Origin: Thermoplasmata archaeon
Lineage (GTDB): Archaea > Thermoplasmatota > Thermoplasmata > Thermoplasmatales > GCA-001856825
Direction: 5' to 3'
Length of the DNA stretch: 64,000 nucleotides
NCBI GenBank assembly: GCA_021792355.1
Contig: JAJYUV010000005.1
Location: forward strand, 32,409 to 96,408
Within the stretch, counting starts at the first letter, position 1, and each line of letters begins with the position of its first letter. The notes under the pieces are model-generated. The model did no database searches and had not been told where the DNA came from. It saw only the letters and a program-made list of their open reading frames with translations. Below, piece by piece: positions 8,709-17,202 of this stretch. Both the position numbers and the translations under genes were made by a program.

Positions 8709-8966
8709 TTTCTCCTCCACCTTGGGACTCGAGTTTTAATGTAGTAAATTGAATCTGTTTCTAGGACCCTTTTCTTTTACACGCCGAAAATATAAATACG
8801 GGTACCTTATCTAAAAACGTAAGCCATTTTCGTGTATAAGACAGAGGTTTCCGAAAAAGCTGTGCGTAATGCCTGCTCTGGACTAGAGTTTCTTTTAAAG
8901 ACAAATTTGCTTTTTCTGAGTTGAAAATCGAAAACTGCGACTGAACATGCCATACACTTGAAGAAA
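8709..8966 (+). promoter_or_regulatory. Leader region of the HerA-like cassette
   Basis: About 260 bases without a convincing gene. AAAATATAAATAC at 8787-8799 is a good TATA box, so transcription of the cassette probably starts near 8820 and leaves a leader of about 150 bases before the first ATG at 8967. A 30-codon GTG-started frame (8832-8924) lies within the leader; I cannot tell whether it is translated. Confidence 0.4.
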
Positions 8967-9134
8967 ATGGCTACGGGTGTTTTTATGAAAACAAGTGAGA
9001 GTTTGGAAAATTTTGTGGTAGGAACCTTTATGACTTCCTACGATAGCACCTACGGAAACATTGGAGAAACTTTGAAGAAACGCGTTTTATCTTTGGCTTT
9101 CTTAGACTTCGAACAAACAGGAGGTGTAATCTGA
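8967..9134 (+). CDS. Small protein (55 aa) heading the HerA-like cassette
   Basis: Short open frame from ATG 8967 to a TGA at 9132-9134 that overlaps the ATG of the next gene (TGATG), a sign of translational coupling. The product starts MATGVFMKTSES and is acidic in its middle; no motif is recognised. An in-frame TTG at 8958 and an inner ATG at 8985 are alternative starts. Its only support is the tight coupling and the cassette promoter upstream; no homologue is known to me. Confidence 0.5.
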   Translation: MATGVFMKTSESLENFVVGTFMTSYDSTYGNIGETLKKRVLSLAFLDFEQTGGVI

Positions 9135-9691
9135 TGAATTCGAAGTGGAAGATTTACGTCAAAGACAGAGAAAATCTGAGAACTCTACTTAATCTTCTGA
9201 TAGTGAATAGAGAATCTGAATTGATCATCAGAAGGAATGAGGGGTTGGTCATTTTCGTGAGTGACGACGGCACGGTAGGAGAAATTATTCAGTACGCAAG
9301 AGAAGAGCTTGGAAATAAAATCGAAAACGTTTCTATCGATTTTGGCTGGAAGGAAAATGTATTCCTGTTCAACAAACCGAAGCACACACTCGACTCCATA
9401 TTCCCTTTCCTGTTAGAAACCTCATTCATCTTGCTGAAAGGAGATACGCTACACTTGAAAGTCGAACGGTACTCAACAATCAATCCTTTCAAGAAGAGGT
9501 ATCTTGGGGCTAAGAGTAAGAGGGTGTTATACAGGGTTAAATTGTTCGTACCGGTGTTAGCAAGGGATTATTCTAGCAGGAATGGAAGACAGTGCCTGAC
9601 CTTTGAAAAGAGGAACCCCCTTATATTGACTAGCTTTGAACTGTCGTCACTGATAAATGGAGGTGGATCTGATGGATTATTGGCCTTATGA
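9134..9691 (+). CDS. Unknown 185-residue partner of the HerA-like ATPase
   Basis: Not recognised. It is a soluble alpha/beta protein starting MNSKWKIYVKDRE, without signal peptide or membrane helix. A perfect SD (GGAGGTG) precedes the ATG, which overlaps the previous stop; its 3' end overlaps the ATPase start by 20 bases. The strict coupling upstream and downstream suggests a subunit or substrate-recognition partner of the ATPase, by analogy with small partners of HerA-type ATPases; that is inference. Confidence 0.75.
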   Translation: MNSKWKIYVKDRENLRTLLNLLIVNRESELIIRRNEGLVIFVSDDGTVGEIIQYAREELGNKIENVSIDFGWKENVFLFNKPKHTLDSIFPFLLETSFILLKGDTLHLKVERYSTINPFKKRYLGAKSKRVLYRVKLFVPVLARDYSSRNGRQCLTFEKRNPLILTSFELSSLINGGGSDGLLAL

Positions 9692-11321
9692 GACGGGTCT
9701 CTCCTTCCCTTTAAGAGAGAAGAGGATACTCTTTCCTCCTGAATTCCTAGAAAACCACTCTCTTGTTCTCGGAAAGACAGGAACCGGTAAATCAAATCTT
9801 TTGGTACAACTGATTCGTATGTATGAAGAGGAGGGAAAAACTGTTGTTGTTTTCGATCCTCACGGTGAGCTTTGGAAGTATGGCAGCTCTAGCTCTTCTA
9901 TAATCACCCTTTCACCCTACTCTGGTGAGAGTGTTGGGTATCTTAGGTTTAATATGATGTCAGTTCTCCCTTACCAGAGCGAGCGAGAAAAACTGATAAA
10001 TGAAGAGCTAGTCGTACAGACCCTGAAGGACATATTCTCAAGCGAGTCAGCTTTTTCAATCGGCACCTGGGGTCCTAGGATTGAGTTGATATTCACAGTA
10101 ATGACACGTCTATTACTGAAGTACAAGATCAACCCGACCATCCAGGACCTATCCGATCTGCTACTGAATTTTTACAAGAGGAAGGATTTTGCCGCTTCTC
10201 TAGAACCGGAAGAGAAGAATGAATTCTTTTCCATCTTTAATCAGGGATACGACTTCATTTCCTCTACCGTAAACAAGATTCTGCCACTTATCTCAAACAA
10301 CGTCTCTAGGAATTTGTTCTCATCAAGGGAGGACTTCTTCGATATCTCCAAACTTAGAAATACCCTTTATGTGGAGCTCTCCGGAGAACATTCTCCTCGG
10401 TCTCTTTCGAAGCCCTTTTCGATTATGCTCCTGTACAAGATCTGGAACAATGTGGTGCTCAAGAGAATGAAGGATGTGGTGTTGGTCATGGATGAATTCC
10501 AGACATTCTCACCACACATATCTCAGAGAATTGTGACTGAGGGGAGAAAGTTCTCAATCTGGGCGGTTATGGCGACCCAGTCGCTCTCTGGATTGGACTC
10601 CACGCTCGCATCCAGCATAAGAACCAACGTCCACAATTTCTTCCTCTTTCAGCTTTCTGATGAGGATATGACCTCTTTTAAGCATGAACGCAAGATCTTG
10701 AGAAATCCAGATTTTCATCACTTCAATTGTCTGGTCCCAAGGACAGGCAGTATATTCTCAGGAACTACGATATTGGCAGACCGGACAAAGGAATTCTCTG
10801 TCGCAAAGGAATTCTATGATTTTGGAACTGAAAGAGAATACATAGACCAGGAAGTTCCGGAGAAAATAGACCCTGCCAGGCTGAGCCATCTTGTCTCCCT
10901 CGGTCTTGCAACTCTTGTGGACGGGAACGTGCACTTGGAAAAAGAGTACTTCCAGAAGATAGGTTCTAGACCAAAGAGAGGAAGCGAATCAGTGTTCCAT
11001 AGGTACCTCGTTACTAGATCCTATTTCTTCTTTAAGAAGAGAGGATACGAAGTATACGAAGGAATAGATTACGAAGGACACCGACCGGATTTGGTTGTCA
11101 TAAAAAATGAAGAACGGATACCAGTAGAGTGTGAGTACTCGGATTTCGAAAGGAAGGAAAGAATCAAAGAGAAAATGGCTTTCTATCCAAAGGTGATATT
11201 TTCGGCCTTCAGGGATAGAAAAAACGATATTCCGACTGGTACAAGCGTACTTTTAATTCCACCTTTAGGGGATCAGTCCGAGCCTGAATTCATAGATTCA
11301 CAGAAGGTAACTGGGATGTAG
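9672..11321 (+). CDS. HerA/TraG-type ATPase with C-terminal nuclease-like domain
   Basis: RecA-fold hexameric DNA-pump type ATPase. Walker A GKTGTGKSN is near residues 35-43, HGELW closes the first strand pair, Walker B VLVMDEFQTF is near residue 270, and MATQSLSGLDS resembles the sensor segment of coupling proteins. After a winged-helix-like linker (~410-440), the tail (~450-545) contains RPDLVVIK and IPVECEYSDF, the D...ExE pattern of degenerate or variant PD-(D/E)XK folds found in conjugation-linked proteins. The start is taken at ATG 9672, preceded by GGAGGTGG; an ATG 15 bases upstream is less well placed. Candidate defence, DNA-uptake or plasmid-type function. Confidence 0.85.
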   Translation: MDYWPYETGLSFPLREKRILFPPEFLENHSLVLGKTGTGKSNLLVQLIRMYEEEGKTVVVFDPHGELWKYGSSSSSIITLSPYSGESVGYLRFNMMSVLPYQSEREKLINEELVVQTLKDIFSSESAFSIGTWGPRIELIFTVMTRLLLKYKINPTIQDLSDLLLNFYKRKDFAASLEPEEKNEFFSIFNQGYDFISSTVNKILPLISNNVSRNLFSSREDFFDISKLRNTLYVELSGEHSPRSLSKPFSIMLLYKIWNNVVLKRMKDVVLVMDEFQTFSPHISQRIVTEGRKFSIWAVMATQSLSGLDSTLASSIRTNVHNFFLFQLSDEDMTSFKHERKILRNPDFHHFNCLVPRTGSIFSGTTILADRTKEFSVAKEFYDFGTEREYIDQEVPEKIDPARLSHLVSLGLATLVDGNVHLEKEYFQKIGSRPKRGSESVFHRYLVTRSYFFFKKRGYEVYEGIDYEGHRPDLVVIKNEERIPVECEYSDFERKERIKEKMAFYPKVIFSAFRDRKNDIPTGTSVLLIPPLGDQSEPEFIDSQKVTGM

Positions 11322-11717
11322 TTCTCCAAGCACTGGGTACCATTTTACCTGAGTATCCTTCAGGGCCTATTTCCTATGGTTTGACTTTGTTTCTATTATT
11401 GCATTTTGAGCAACTAATTTAATAGAATAATCGACTACAACACAACCCATAAGTTCTTGTCTTTTCCACCATTTCTCCGCTGGTACTTTCTAGAAGCATT
11501 ACGCCTGACCAGAATAAATGCTGCTTTACCCCTACACACTTCTTGTTCTCAGTAATTCAGAGTTCTGCAGTCACGGTCATTATGATGTATTGCTCCTTCT
11601 CCTTCCTGTCCAGAGCGAAGTTGTGTACTTTCGACGTGTGAACTTCATTGACTGGACAGGAATGATCCATCAGGCACTTTTTCGAAAGTATTTTTGTGCA
11701 AATGTTGATACAGTACT
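11322..11717. other. Gene-poor gap before queD
   Basis: About 400 bases, AT-rich. On the plus strand only an unlikely frame is open. On the minus strand a short candidate gene is visible (listed separately at 11557-11670). No tRNA, repeat or clear riboswitch is seen. Confidence 0.4.
11557..11670 (-). CDS. Candidate 37-residue protein
   Basis: A minus-strand frame from ATG 11670 to TGA 11557. The product begins MDHSCPVNEVHTSK and contains FALDRKEKEQYIIM, a protein-like composition. An AAAATACTT box lies about 25 bases before the ATG, as in leaderless genes. It is too short to be certain and no family is recognised; it could be a random frame. Confidence 0.3.
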   Translation of the reverse strand: MDHSCPVNEVHTSKVHNFALDRKEKEQYIIMTVTAEL

Positions 11718-12194
11718 GTGGAAATATTCATAGATGGGAATTATTCGAACATTCGGTTCTCTGCAGCTCATTTCATCCCAGGAGACTGGAAGTGCTCTAG
11801 AATTCACGGCCACGACTACTCAATATCGGTCAAGATTGTTGGATCAATGAAAGACAAGTCATACTTTCTTGACTTCTCGAAGGCAAAATCGAACTTGAAA
11901 GAAATTGCGGACTTTCTGGATCATAGAGTTCTCATTCCGGAGAAGAGGAGGGGGATCAACATCGAAGAGAAGGAGGGATACTTGAAGGTGAAACTTGAGG
12001 GGAAGCATTATACCTTTCCAGTAGAGGAGACTAGAGTCATTCCTGTGAAGGACACCACTGCGGAGTGCTTGAGCGAATACATACTTGATAAGTTTGTAAA
12101 ATCACTAGAACAAAGAGTTGAAGAGGTCGAGATTGAAGTCCATGAAGGACCTGGACAATATGCAAAATCTGCACGGAAACTTGAAAGCCATTAG
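11718..12194 (+). CDS. queD: QueD / 6-pyruvoyltetrahydropterin synthase family, 6-carboxytetrahydropterin synthase
   Basis: T-fold enzyme that turns 7,8-dihydroneopterin triphosphate into 6-carboxytetrahydropterin in the pathway to the 7-deazaguanine of archaeosine. Zinc ligands are seen as FSAAHFIP and RIHGHDY; the catalytic Cys is in WKCSRIHGH; DHRVL and PTAE-like DTTAECLSEY follow, with the final EVHEGPG. Length 158 fits. The 3' end overlaps queC, showing one operon for preQ0 synthesis. Confidence 0.92.
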   Translation: MEIFIDGNYSNIRFSAAHFIPGDWKCSRIHGHDYSISVKIVGSMKDKSYFLDFSKAKSNLKEIADFLDHRVLIPEKRRGINIEEKEGYLKVKLEGKHYTFPVEETRVIPVKDTTAECLSEYILDKFVKSLEQRVEEVEIEVHEGPGQYAKSARKLESH

Positions 12195-12912
12195 CCTTTT
12201 ATCTGGAGGATTAGATAGTTCGACCCTCCTATCTCTGGTTGTTTCTGAGGGTTATGAGGTAGTGGCACTATCGTTCGATTATGGGCAGAGACATAGGAGA
12301 GAACTAGAGTCCGCAAGAAAGATAGCAGAATACTATGGGATAGAACACAAGATAATGAAAATAGACTTGAGGACAATTGGCGGAAGTGCCCTTACAGACG
12401 ATATATCAGTTCCAGATACTGCGCTGGAGAATATAGGTAAAGATATTCCTGTGACCTATGTCCCTGCAAGGAACACAATACTGCTATCAATTGCACTGGG
12501 TCTAGCAGAGGTCACCAATTCGTCCAAGATATTCATAGGGGCTAATGCTTTGGATTACTCAGGGTATCCAGACTGTAGACCGGAGTATTTTGATTCTATT
12601 AACAAAACGTTCAGCCTTGCAACAAAGAAAACAGTAGAAGGAGAACACATTGAGGTTGAGGCACCCCTTCTAAGATACTCGAAAGCTGACATTGTAAAGC
12701 TCGCGACAGAACTTAAAACACCACTTGGCCTGACTTGGTCGTGCTACAGAGGTGGCACGAAGGCGTGCGGGGTGTGTGAATCGTGCAAACTCAGGTTGAA
12801 AGGTTTTGTAGAGGCTGGTTCTGAAGATCCCATAGAATACGAGACAGTTCCTTCATTCTACCAAAAGTATCTAATTTCCAGAAAGAAAAGTAATGAAACT
12901 ACACAAAGCTAG
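12160..12912 (+). CDS. queC: 7-cyano-7-deazaguanine (preQ0) synthase
   Basis: ATP-dependent conversion of 7-carboxy-7-deazaguanine to preQ0, the base inserted at G15 of archaeal tRNA. The PP-loop SGGLDSSTLL lies at the N-terminus. The zinc-binding C-terminus has SCYRGGTKACGVCESCKLRL (four cysteines). The frame is open from 12118, but family proteins begin just before the PP-loop; I use ATG 12160 (MQNLHGNLKAI), with 12142 possible. It overlaps queD and is probably translated together with it. Confidence 0.95.
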   Translation: MQNLHGNLKAISLLSGGLDSSTLLSLVVSEGYEVVALSFDYGQRHRRELESARKIAEYYGIEHKIMKIDLRTIGGSALTDDISVPDTALENIGKDIPVTYVPARNTILLSIALGLAEVTNSSKIFIGANALDYSGYPDCRPEYFDSINKTFSLATKKTVEGEHIEVEAPLLRYSKADIVKLATELKTPLGLTWSCYRGGTKACGVCESCKLRLKGFVEAGSEDPIEYETVPSFYQKYLISRKKSNETTQS

Positions 12913-12967
12913 AATATTGATAGCATTCTCAAGGAAAAGAAATTAATCCAAATTATACTGAGGGAGC

Positions 12968-13363
12968 GTGATCAAGGATCTTGAAATCACCTCGATAGAG
13001 GGAAAGAGATACGCTCCTATTGATACCAGACCACAGGAAGTTAGAATTGATCAGAACCTCACTATTGTAGACGTAAAGAGGGAAAACGAGTTCTCGAGGA
13101 TAGTTTACAAATTCACATCATCTTTTTCGACTCTTGGTGCAATCTCTCTTGAGGGAACTTTGCTGTACCAAGGTAACGATGAAATTGAGGTCAAGTGGAG
13201 AAGAGATAAGTCCCTTCCAGAAACCGTTGCCAGCGAGGTCCAGACAGCGATATTCTCTTCGTCTGTCATTGAAACGATACTGATAGCACGAGACCTACGC
13301 CTCCCACCTCCCATTCCAATGCCAACCTTGCAAAAGAAGAAAGACGTAGTCGGATTCGGTTGA
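12968..13363 (+). CDS. Hypothetical protein (131 aa)
   Basis: Not recognised. GTG start at 12968 after GAGGGAG. The product is a predicted beta-rich small protein (IVYKFTSSFSTLGAISLEG, IEVKWRRDKSLP) with a proline-rich turn LPPPIPMPT near the C-terminus. It lies 55 bases after queC on the same strand, so it may belong to that transcript. The beta-strand/helix order loosely resembles SecB-type folds, which is a weak guess. Confidence 0.6.
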   Translation: MIKDLEITSIEGKRYAPIDTRPQEVRIDQNLTIVDVKRENEFSRIVYKFTSSFSTLGAISLEGTLLYQGNDEIEVKWRRDKSLPETVASEVQTAIFSSSVIETILIARDLRLPPPIPMPTLQKKKDVVGFG

Positions 13364-13391
13364 TTTTCGAAAAATAAACCGTCGATCAGCC

Positions 13392-13697
13392 CTAGTACTC
13401 TCTCCACCTGTGCCCGCAGTGAGTGCACGTGTAGAATCTGGTTTCAGGTTCATCTGCAGCCCTCGTTTGCATGGCCTCCCAGTAGACACCGAACTCCTTG
13501 CACTTGGGGCACTGAACTGTCTTATCTATGGGCAGGTTGATCTCTTCCTTCTCCACAACGATTGTCTCCTTCTTCTTCCCCTTCTCGACTATGCCCTTCT
13601 TTTCTTCTTCCTTTATCGCAACTGTATTACCACATTTCCTGCATATCCAGACTTCTCCTTTTGGGAACATCATAGATCCACATTTAGGGCAGAACAC
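13392..13697 (-). CDS. tfs: Transcription factor S (TFIIS/RPB9-like cleavage factor)
   Basis: Reactivates arrested RNA polymerase by stimulating RNA cleavage. The N-terminal zinc ribbon (CPKCGSMMFP...CRKCGN) and the C-terminal ribbon (CPKCKEFGVYWEAMQTRAAD ... CTHCGHRW) are both complete. The loop AADEPET carries the catalytic Asp-Glu pair that enters the polymerase funnel. The linker is Lys/Glu-rich. Length of 101 residues is usual. Divergent from the Trm5-like gene. Confidence 0.95.
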   Translation of the reverse strand: MFCPKCGSMMFPKGEVWICRKCGNTVAIKEEEKKGIVEKGKKKETIVVEKEEINLPIDKTVQCPKCKEFGVYWEAMQTRAADEPETRFYTCTHCGHRWREY

Positions 13698-13737
13698 AAT
13701 TTCCCAAAGTTATATTAAATAAATACATTTTCCTAAG

Positions 13738-14631
13738 TTGAGAGTTCCATTCGTTAGAATTCGCCAAAAAGACGCGGAAAAAGAGATCGAGAGACTGAAA
13801 GAAAGTGGCGAGTTTCTCGGAGATTATAAAATAAGAAGCGAAGAGAATTGGCTACTTGTCCCTGTCAAGCATTCTACGGAAACCGGCGATTTCGTTGAGA
13901 ATCCAAGAATAAGGATGGATCATGTTGGAAGCTTCGAGAGAGTGGCTGATTTTTTCGTCATTAAAGAACGGGATGGCTGGCAGGAGATCCTCGAGGAAAT
14001 TCAGAGAAAGCAGTCGCCGAGAGCGATATTCCTGGACAGTGGGGTTGAGGGAGCTTTCAGAATCAGGAAACTCAGGAGAGTGTACGGTACTGGGAACTCT
14101 GCAGGTATACACAAGGAGAACGGCCTTAGATACAATGTTGATCTAGAAAGGGCATATTTTTCTCCTAGACTGGCCGCTCTCAGGAAGGAGATCACTGATA
14201 GCTGCGTTAAATCATCAAAATCAGGGCTGATAGTTGACATGTATGCCGGGGTTGGACCCATTTCTATTCCCCTTCTCAAGAGAAACGCGAACGTCCTATC
14301 CATCGATGTCAACCCGGCTGCCGTGAAGTTGATGGTTCAAAACATGAGGCTAAACAAAGTGAAAGGGAATGCTATCATAGCTGATTCCAATAGAATTTAC
14401 GACTGTTTGGGGGAAGTTGAGCAGGTAATTATGAACCACCCAACCCAGTCTCTGTCTGTTGTGCAGGAAATAATAGGAAAATTGGAAAAGAATACGATCA
14501 TCCACGTTACCTACATCGCCAAAAGATCTGAGAGCGTAGGATTCGACCGAGTGGAAATCATAAAGAGGAAGACTGTCCATGGTTATTCCCCCTCATCATC
14601 TCTCTATTACTTCATGCTTGAAAAGAAGTAA
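13738..14631 (+). CDS. trm5: tRNA (guanine37-N1)-methyltransferase, Trm5 family
   Basis: SAM-dependent methylation of G37 (or wyosine-related modification) in tRNA. The class I Rossmann motif DMYAGVGPISIPLL is near residues 162-175, followed by ANVLSIDVNPAAVKLMVQN and IMNHPTQS in the place of the NLP catalytic motif. The N-terminal part (D1/D2-like) is short. The start is a TTG at 13738 right after a TATATTAAATAAATAC box, implying a leaderless mRNA. A Taw2-type aminocarboxypropyl transferase is the main alternative. Confidence 0.82.
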   Translation: MRVPFVRIRQKDAEKEIERLKESGEFLGDYKIRSEENWLLVPVKHSTETGDFVENPRIRMDHVGSFERVADFFVIKERDGWQEILEEIQRKQSPRAIFLDSGVEGAFRIRKLRRVYGTGNSAGIHKENGLRYNVDLERAYFSPRLAALRKEITDSCVKSSKSGLIVDMYAGVGPISIPLLKRNANVLSIDVNPAAVKLMVQNMRLNKVKGNAIIADSNRIYDCLGEVEQVIMNHPTQSLSVVQEIIGKLEKNTIIHVTYIAKRSESVGFDRVEIIKRKTVHGYSPSSSLYYFMLEKK

Positions 14632-14663
14632 ACGATTTATTCTCTTTAACTATTTGAGCAAAC

Positions 14664-15449
14664 ATGCCGAAGCAGGGATTCTTCAGTTCTGTCCTATCAG
14701 GAATAAGAGAGAGGTATGAACAGAGCCTCCTGGCGGACATCAAGAAGGACCCGCTGCCCAGACACATCGCGGTCATAATGGATGGCAATAGAAGATTTGC
14801 AAGGCAACTCAATGTATCAAGTGACAAAGGGCATCTCCTAGGTAAGGAACGACTGGAAGAATTTCTTGACTGGGCCTACGATATTGGAATAAAAATTGTG
14901 ACTGTCTATGCATTTTCAACTGAAAATTTCAAGAGGGACTCATCAGAGATTGAATATCTCATGAACCTTTATGCGAACAGCTTCAACGATCTTGTCAAGG
15001 ATGAAAGGATAACCAAGAATAGGATCAAGGTAAGATTGATTGGCAAGACTGATCTTCTGCCCGAAGCTCTAAGACTGGCAGCAAGGAGGGCAGAGGATTA
15101 TACAAAGAATTTTGATAAATACTTGCTAAACGTAGCGATTGCCTATGGTGGAAGGGAGGAGATCCTGGATGCCATAAAGAACATATCGAAAGAGGTAAGG
15201 AATGGTACACTCAACCCAGAAGACATAGATGAGAAACTCATAGAGAAGTATCTCTATACTGGAGAGATCGTAGATCCGGACCTTATAATCAGAACTTCTG
15301 GAGAGGAAAGGATCAGCAATTTCCTACTGTGGCAGTCTGCATATTCAGAGCTCTATTTTACTGACGTATATTGGCCAGACATAACAAAACTTGATCTGTT
15401 GAAGGCAGTAAGGGACTATCAAAAGAGGCAGAGGAGGTATGGAAAATAG
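14664..15449 (+). CDS. uppS: Polyprenyl diphosphate synthase (cis-prenyltransferase, UppS/DHDDS family)
   Basis: Builds long-chain Z-polyprenyl diphosphate, the lipid carrier for N-glycosylation. The catalytic HIAVIMDGNRRFAR is at residues ~35-48 (Asp of MDGN binds the diphosphate), VYAFSTENFKR follows and the C-terminal PDLIIRTSGEERISNFLLWQ motif is intact. Length 261 fits. The stop overlaps the GTG of tiaS. Confidence 0.95.
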   Translation: MPKQGFFSSVLSGIRERYEQSLLADIKKDPLPRHIAVIMDGNRRFARQLNVSSDKGHLLGKERLEEFLDWAYDIGIKIVTVYAFSTENFKRDSSEIEYLMNLYANSFNDLVKDERITKNRIKVRLIGKTDLLPEALRLAARRAEDYTKNFDKYLLNVAIAYGGREEILDAIKNISKEVRNGTLNPEDIDEKLIEKYLYTGEIVDPDLIIRTSGEERISNFLLWQSAYSELYFTDVYWPDITKLDLLKAVRDYQKRQRRYGK

Positions 15450-16720
15450 TGCCGATTCTCGGTATAGACGATACCGACTCTCGTAGTGAGATGTGTACTA
15501 CCTACCTCACGATTGAAATCTTGAAGAGTTCTAATCTGGACTTGATAGGTTATCCAAAATTGGTTAGATTGAATCCCAACATCCCATTAAAAACCCGGGG
15601 AAATGCTGCGATATCTCTTACACTTGGAAGGGGAGAGGGAAAGGGTACTGTGATAGGTAAGATTGACGGTGAAGAGATCCTGTCCTACCCGCAATACAAA
15701 AACGAAAAAATGGATATAGATGTGATGTCAATAATTGAAAGATTTTCTCCGAATGACAAGGACACCAACCCTGCCTTGATCATAACCGAAGAGGAAAACA
15801 ATGAGAACTTTTACTGGGACGCTGTCAGGGAATTTGTTGATTACAGAAAGGTTATGGAGAAAGCTAAAGGTCAATTCAGTTGCATAAACGGACAGATAGG
15901 AGTAGTGGGAGCAAATGCTGCCGTTTCGTGGCCCAGAAACAACCCTACCTATGAATTGATTTCTTATCTCGACAAAGGCAAATGGTCTGGGAAGCACTAT
16001 GTGGATGATTCTAGCTCCATGCTAATTGAGAGATCATTTCCGGATACCTTCGACAGTTTTGATTTCAGGAACAGGTACAATGCGATAAGACCTACAACCA
16101 AAACTCCAATTCTCTTCGGCATCAGGGGAGTGAATCCAGCCAAATTGATTCAGTATGAAGGGTACGTGAAGAGCGAACCTTATTCCTCCTCTATCATCTA
16201 TGAGACAAACCAAGCTACTGACGACCACCTGGTTGAAAGACCGATAGGCAATTCAGCGCTGTACAACTCCTCCATAATCAGGGGGTTTGTGGGCTCTGGA
16301 CCAGTATGGTCTAGGGGTGGAATTCTCACCTTTGACGTAGAGATGAATGACACGAAGATCAGAGCTGTCGCTATGGAGCCGACGAAAGAGTTTAGGACAC
16401 TGTTGGCAAAACTGAGGAAGGGGGACGAGGTCAGGGTATATGGTGGAATAACCAAGGTTGGGTCAATCAATATAGAGAAAATAGAGGTGGTTTCTGTTTC
16501 CAGAATAAAAGAGATCCGACCTCCCGTCTGCCGTAACTGTAACACAAGAATGGAAAGCATTGGGAGAAGCGGAGGCTTCAGGTGCAGGAAGTGCGGTTCA
16601 AGGAGCAAGACGGGAGATGTGACTATAGAGAAGAGAGAGATCGCACCAGGATTCTATGAAGTACCGGTCATTGCCAGAAGGCATCTCGCAAGACCACTCA
16701 AGCTGGGAATTGTAAAATGA
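15449..16720 (+). CDS. tiaS: tRNA(Ile2) 2-agmatinylcytidine synthetase
   Basis: Attaches agmatine to C34 of tRNA-Ile(CAU) so that AUA is read as isoleucine; archaea-specific. The N-terminal GIDDTDSRSEMCTTYL motif, a central ferredoxin-like kinase domain, an OB-fold region (ILTFDVEMN) and a C-terminal zinc ribbon (CRNCNTRM ... CRKCGSRS) are in the usual order; 423 residues. GTG start overlapping the uppS stop; its own stop overlaps the ATG of the kinase gene downstream, so uppS-tiaS-kinase-lipid synthase form one operon. Confidence 0.96.
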   Translation: MPILGIDDTDSRSEMCTTYLTIEILKSSNLDLIGYPKLVRLNPNIPLKTRGNAAISLTLGRGEGKGTVIGKIDGEEILSYPQYKNEKMDIDVMSIIERFSPNDKDTNPALIITEEENNENFYWDAVREFVDYRKVMEKAKGQFSCINGQIGVVGANAAVSWPRNNPTYELISYLDKGKWSGKHYVDDSSSMLIERSFPDTFDSFDFRNRYNAIRPTTKTPILFGIRGVNPAKLIQYEGYVKSEPYSSSIIYETNQATDDHLVERPIGNSALYNSSIIRGFVGSGPVWSRGGILTFDVEMNDTKIRAVAMEPTKEFRTLLAKLRKGDEVRVYGGITKVGSINIEKIEVVSVSRIKEIRPPVCRNCNTRMESIGRSGGFRCRKCGSRSKTGDVTIEKREIAPGFYEVPVIARRHLARPLKLGIVK

Positions 16721-17202
16721 TGTGTATCACCGGAACCCCTGGAGTCGGGAAGTCCACAGTAATGAAAGAACTGCTGAGTAGAGGTTATGACGTCCAGGAA
16801 TTCGACGGTCTGATTGGTGAATGTGTCCTTGAAATGAAGGATGATGAAAGAATAATTGACGATGGTTGCCTGAGAAAGATCAGGACTGCCGGAGTGTTTT
16901 TCGGGCATCTCTCTCATTATGCTAGATGCGACAAGGTTGTTGTCATCAGGGCCCATCTGAAGGATATTGAAATCAGATTGAAGAAAAGAGGCTATTCCAA
17001 GTCTAAAATAATGGACAACATTGAGAGTGAAGCGATTGATCTAATCGGATTCGAATCGGAGAAGATGCACCCCGGAAACACTTTAGAAATATTGAATTCC
17101 AGTGTTAAAAAGACTGCTGATTTCATAGAAAATGTAATTAAAGGGAAAAATTCTACGAGTGTGAAAATCGATTTAGTGGAGGAGATACTGGATTGGTACT
17201 AG
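16717..17202 (+). CDS. AK6/Fap7-type adenylate kinase/NTPase
   Basis: P-loop kinase of the AK6 (hCINAP/Fap7) group, which acts in small-subunit rRNA maturation in eukaryotes and archaea and has adenylate kinase activity. Walker A GTPGVGKST is at the N-terminus; VVIRAHLKDIEIRLKKRGYS is the lid segment. The protein has 161 residues, the family's typical length. The frame overlaps tiaS by four bases and the next gene by ten. Confidence 0.88.
   Translation: MMCITGTPGVGKSTVMKELLSRGYDVQEFDGLIGECVLEMKDDERIIDDGCLRKIRTAGVFFGHLSHYARCDKVVVIRAHLKDIEIRLKKRGYSKSKIMDNIESEAIDLIGFESEKMHPGNTLEILNSSVKKTADFIENVIKGKNSTSVKIDLVEEILDWY

Noticed and set aside
8832..8924. 30-codon GTG-started frame in the cassette leader
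   Set aside because: Too short and weakly placed relative to the TATA box to list as a gene; mentioned only in the leader note.
11518..11733. 71-residue plus-strand frame before queD
   Set aside because: No SD or TATA box in register; composition is unlike a soluble protein, and the opposite strand holds a better candidate.
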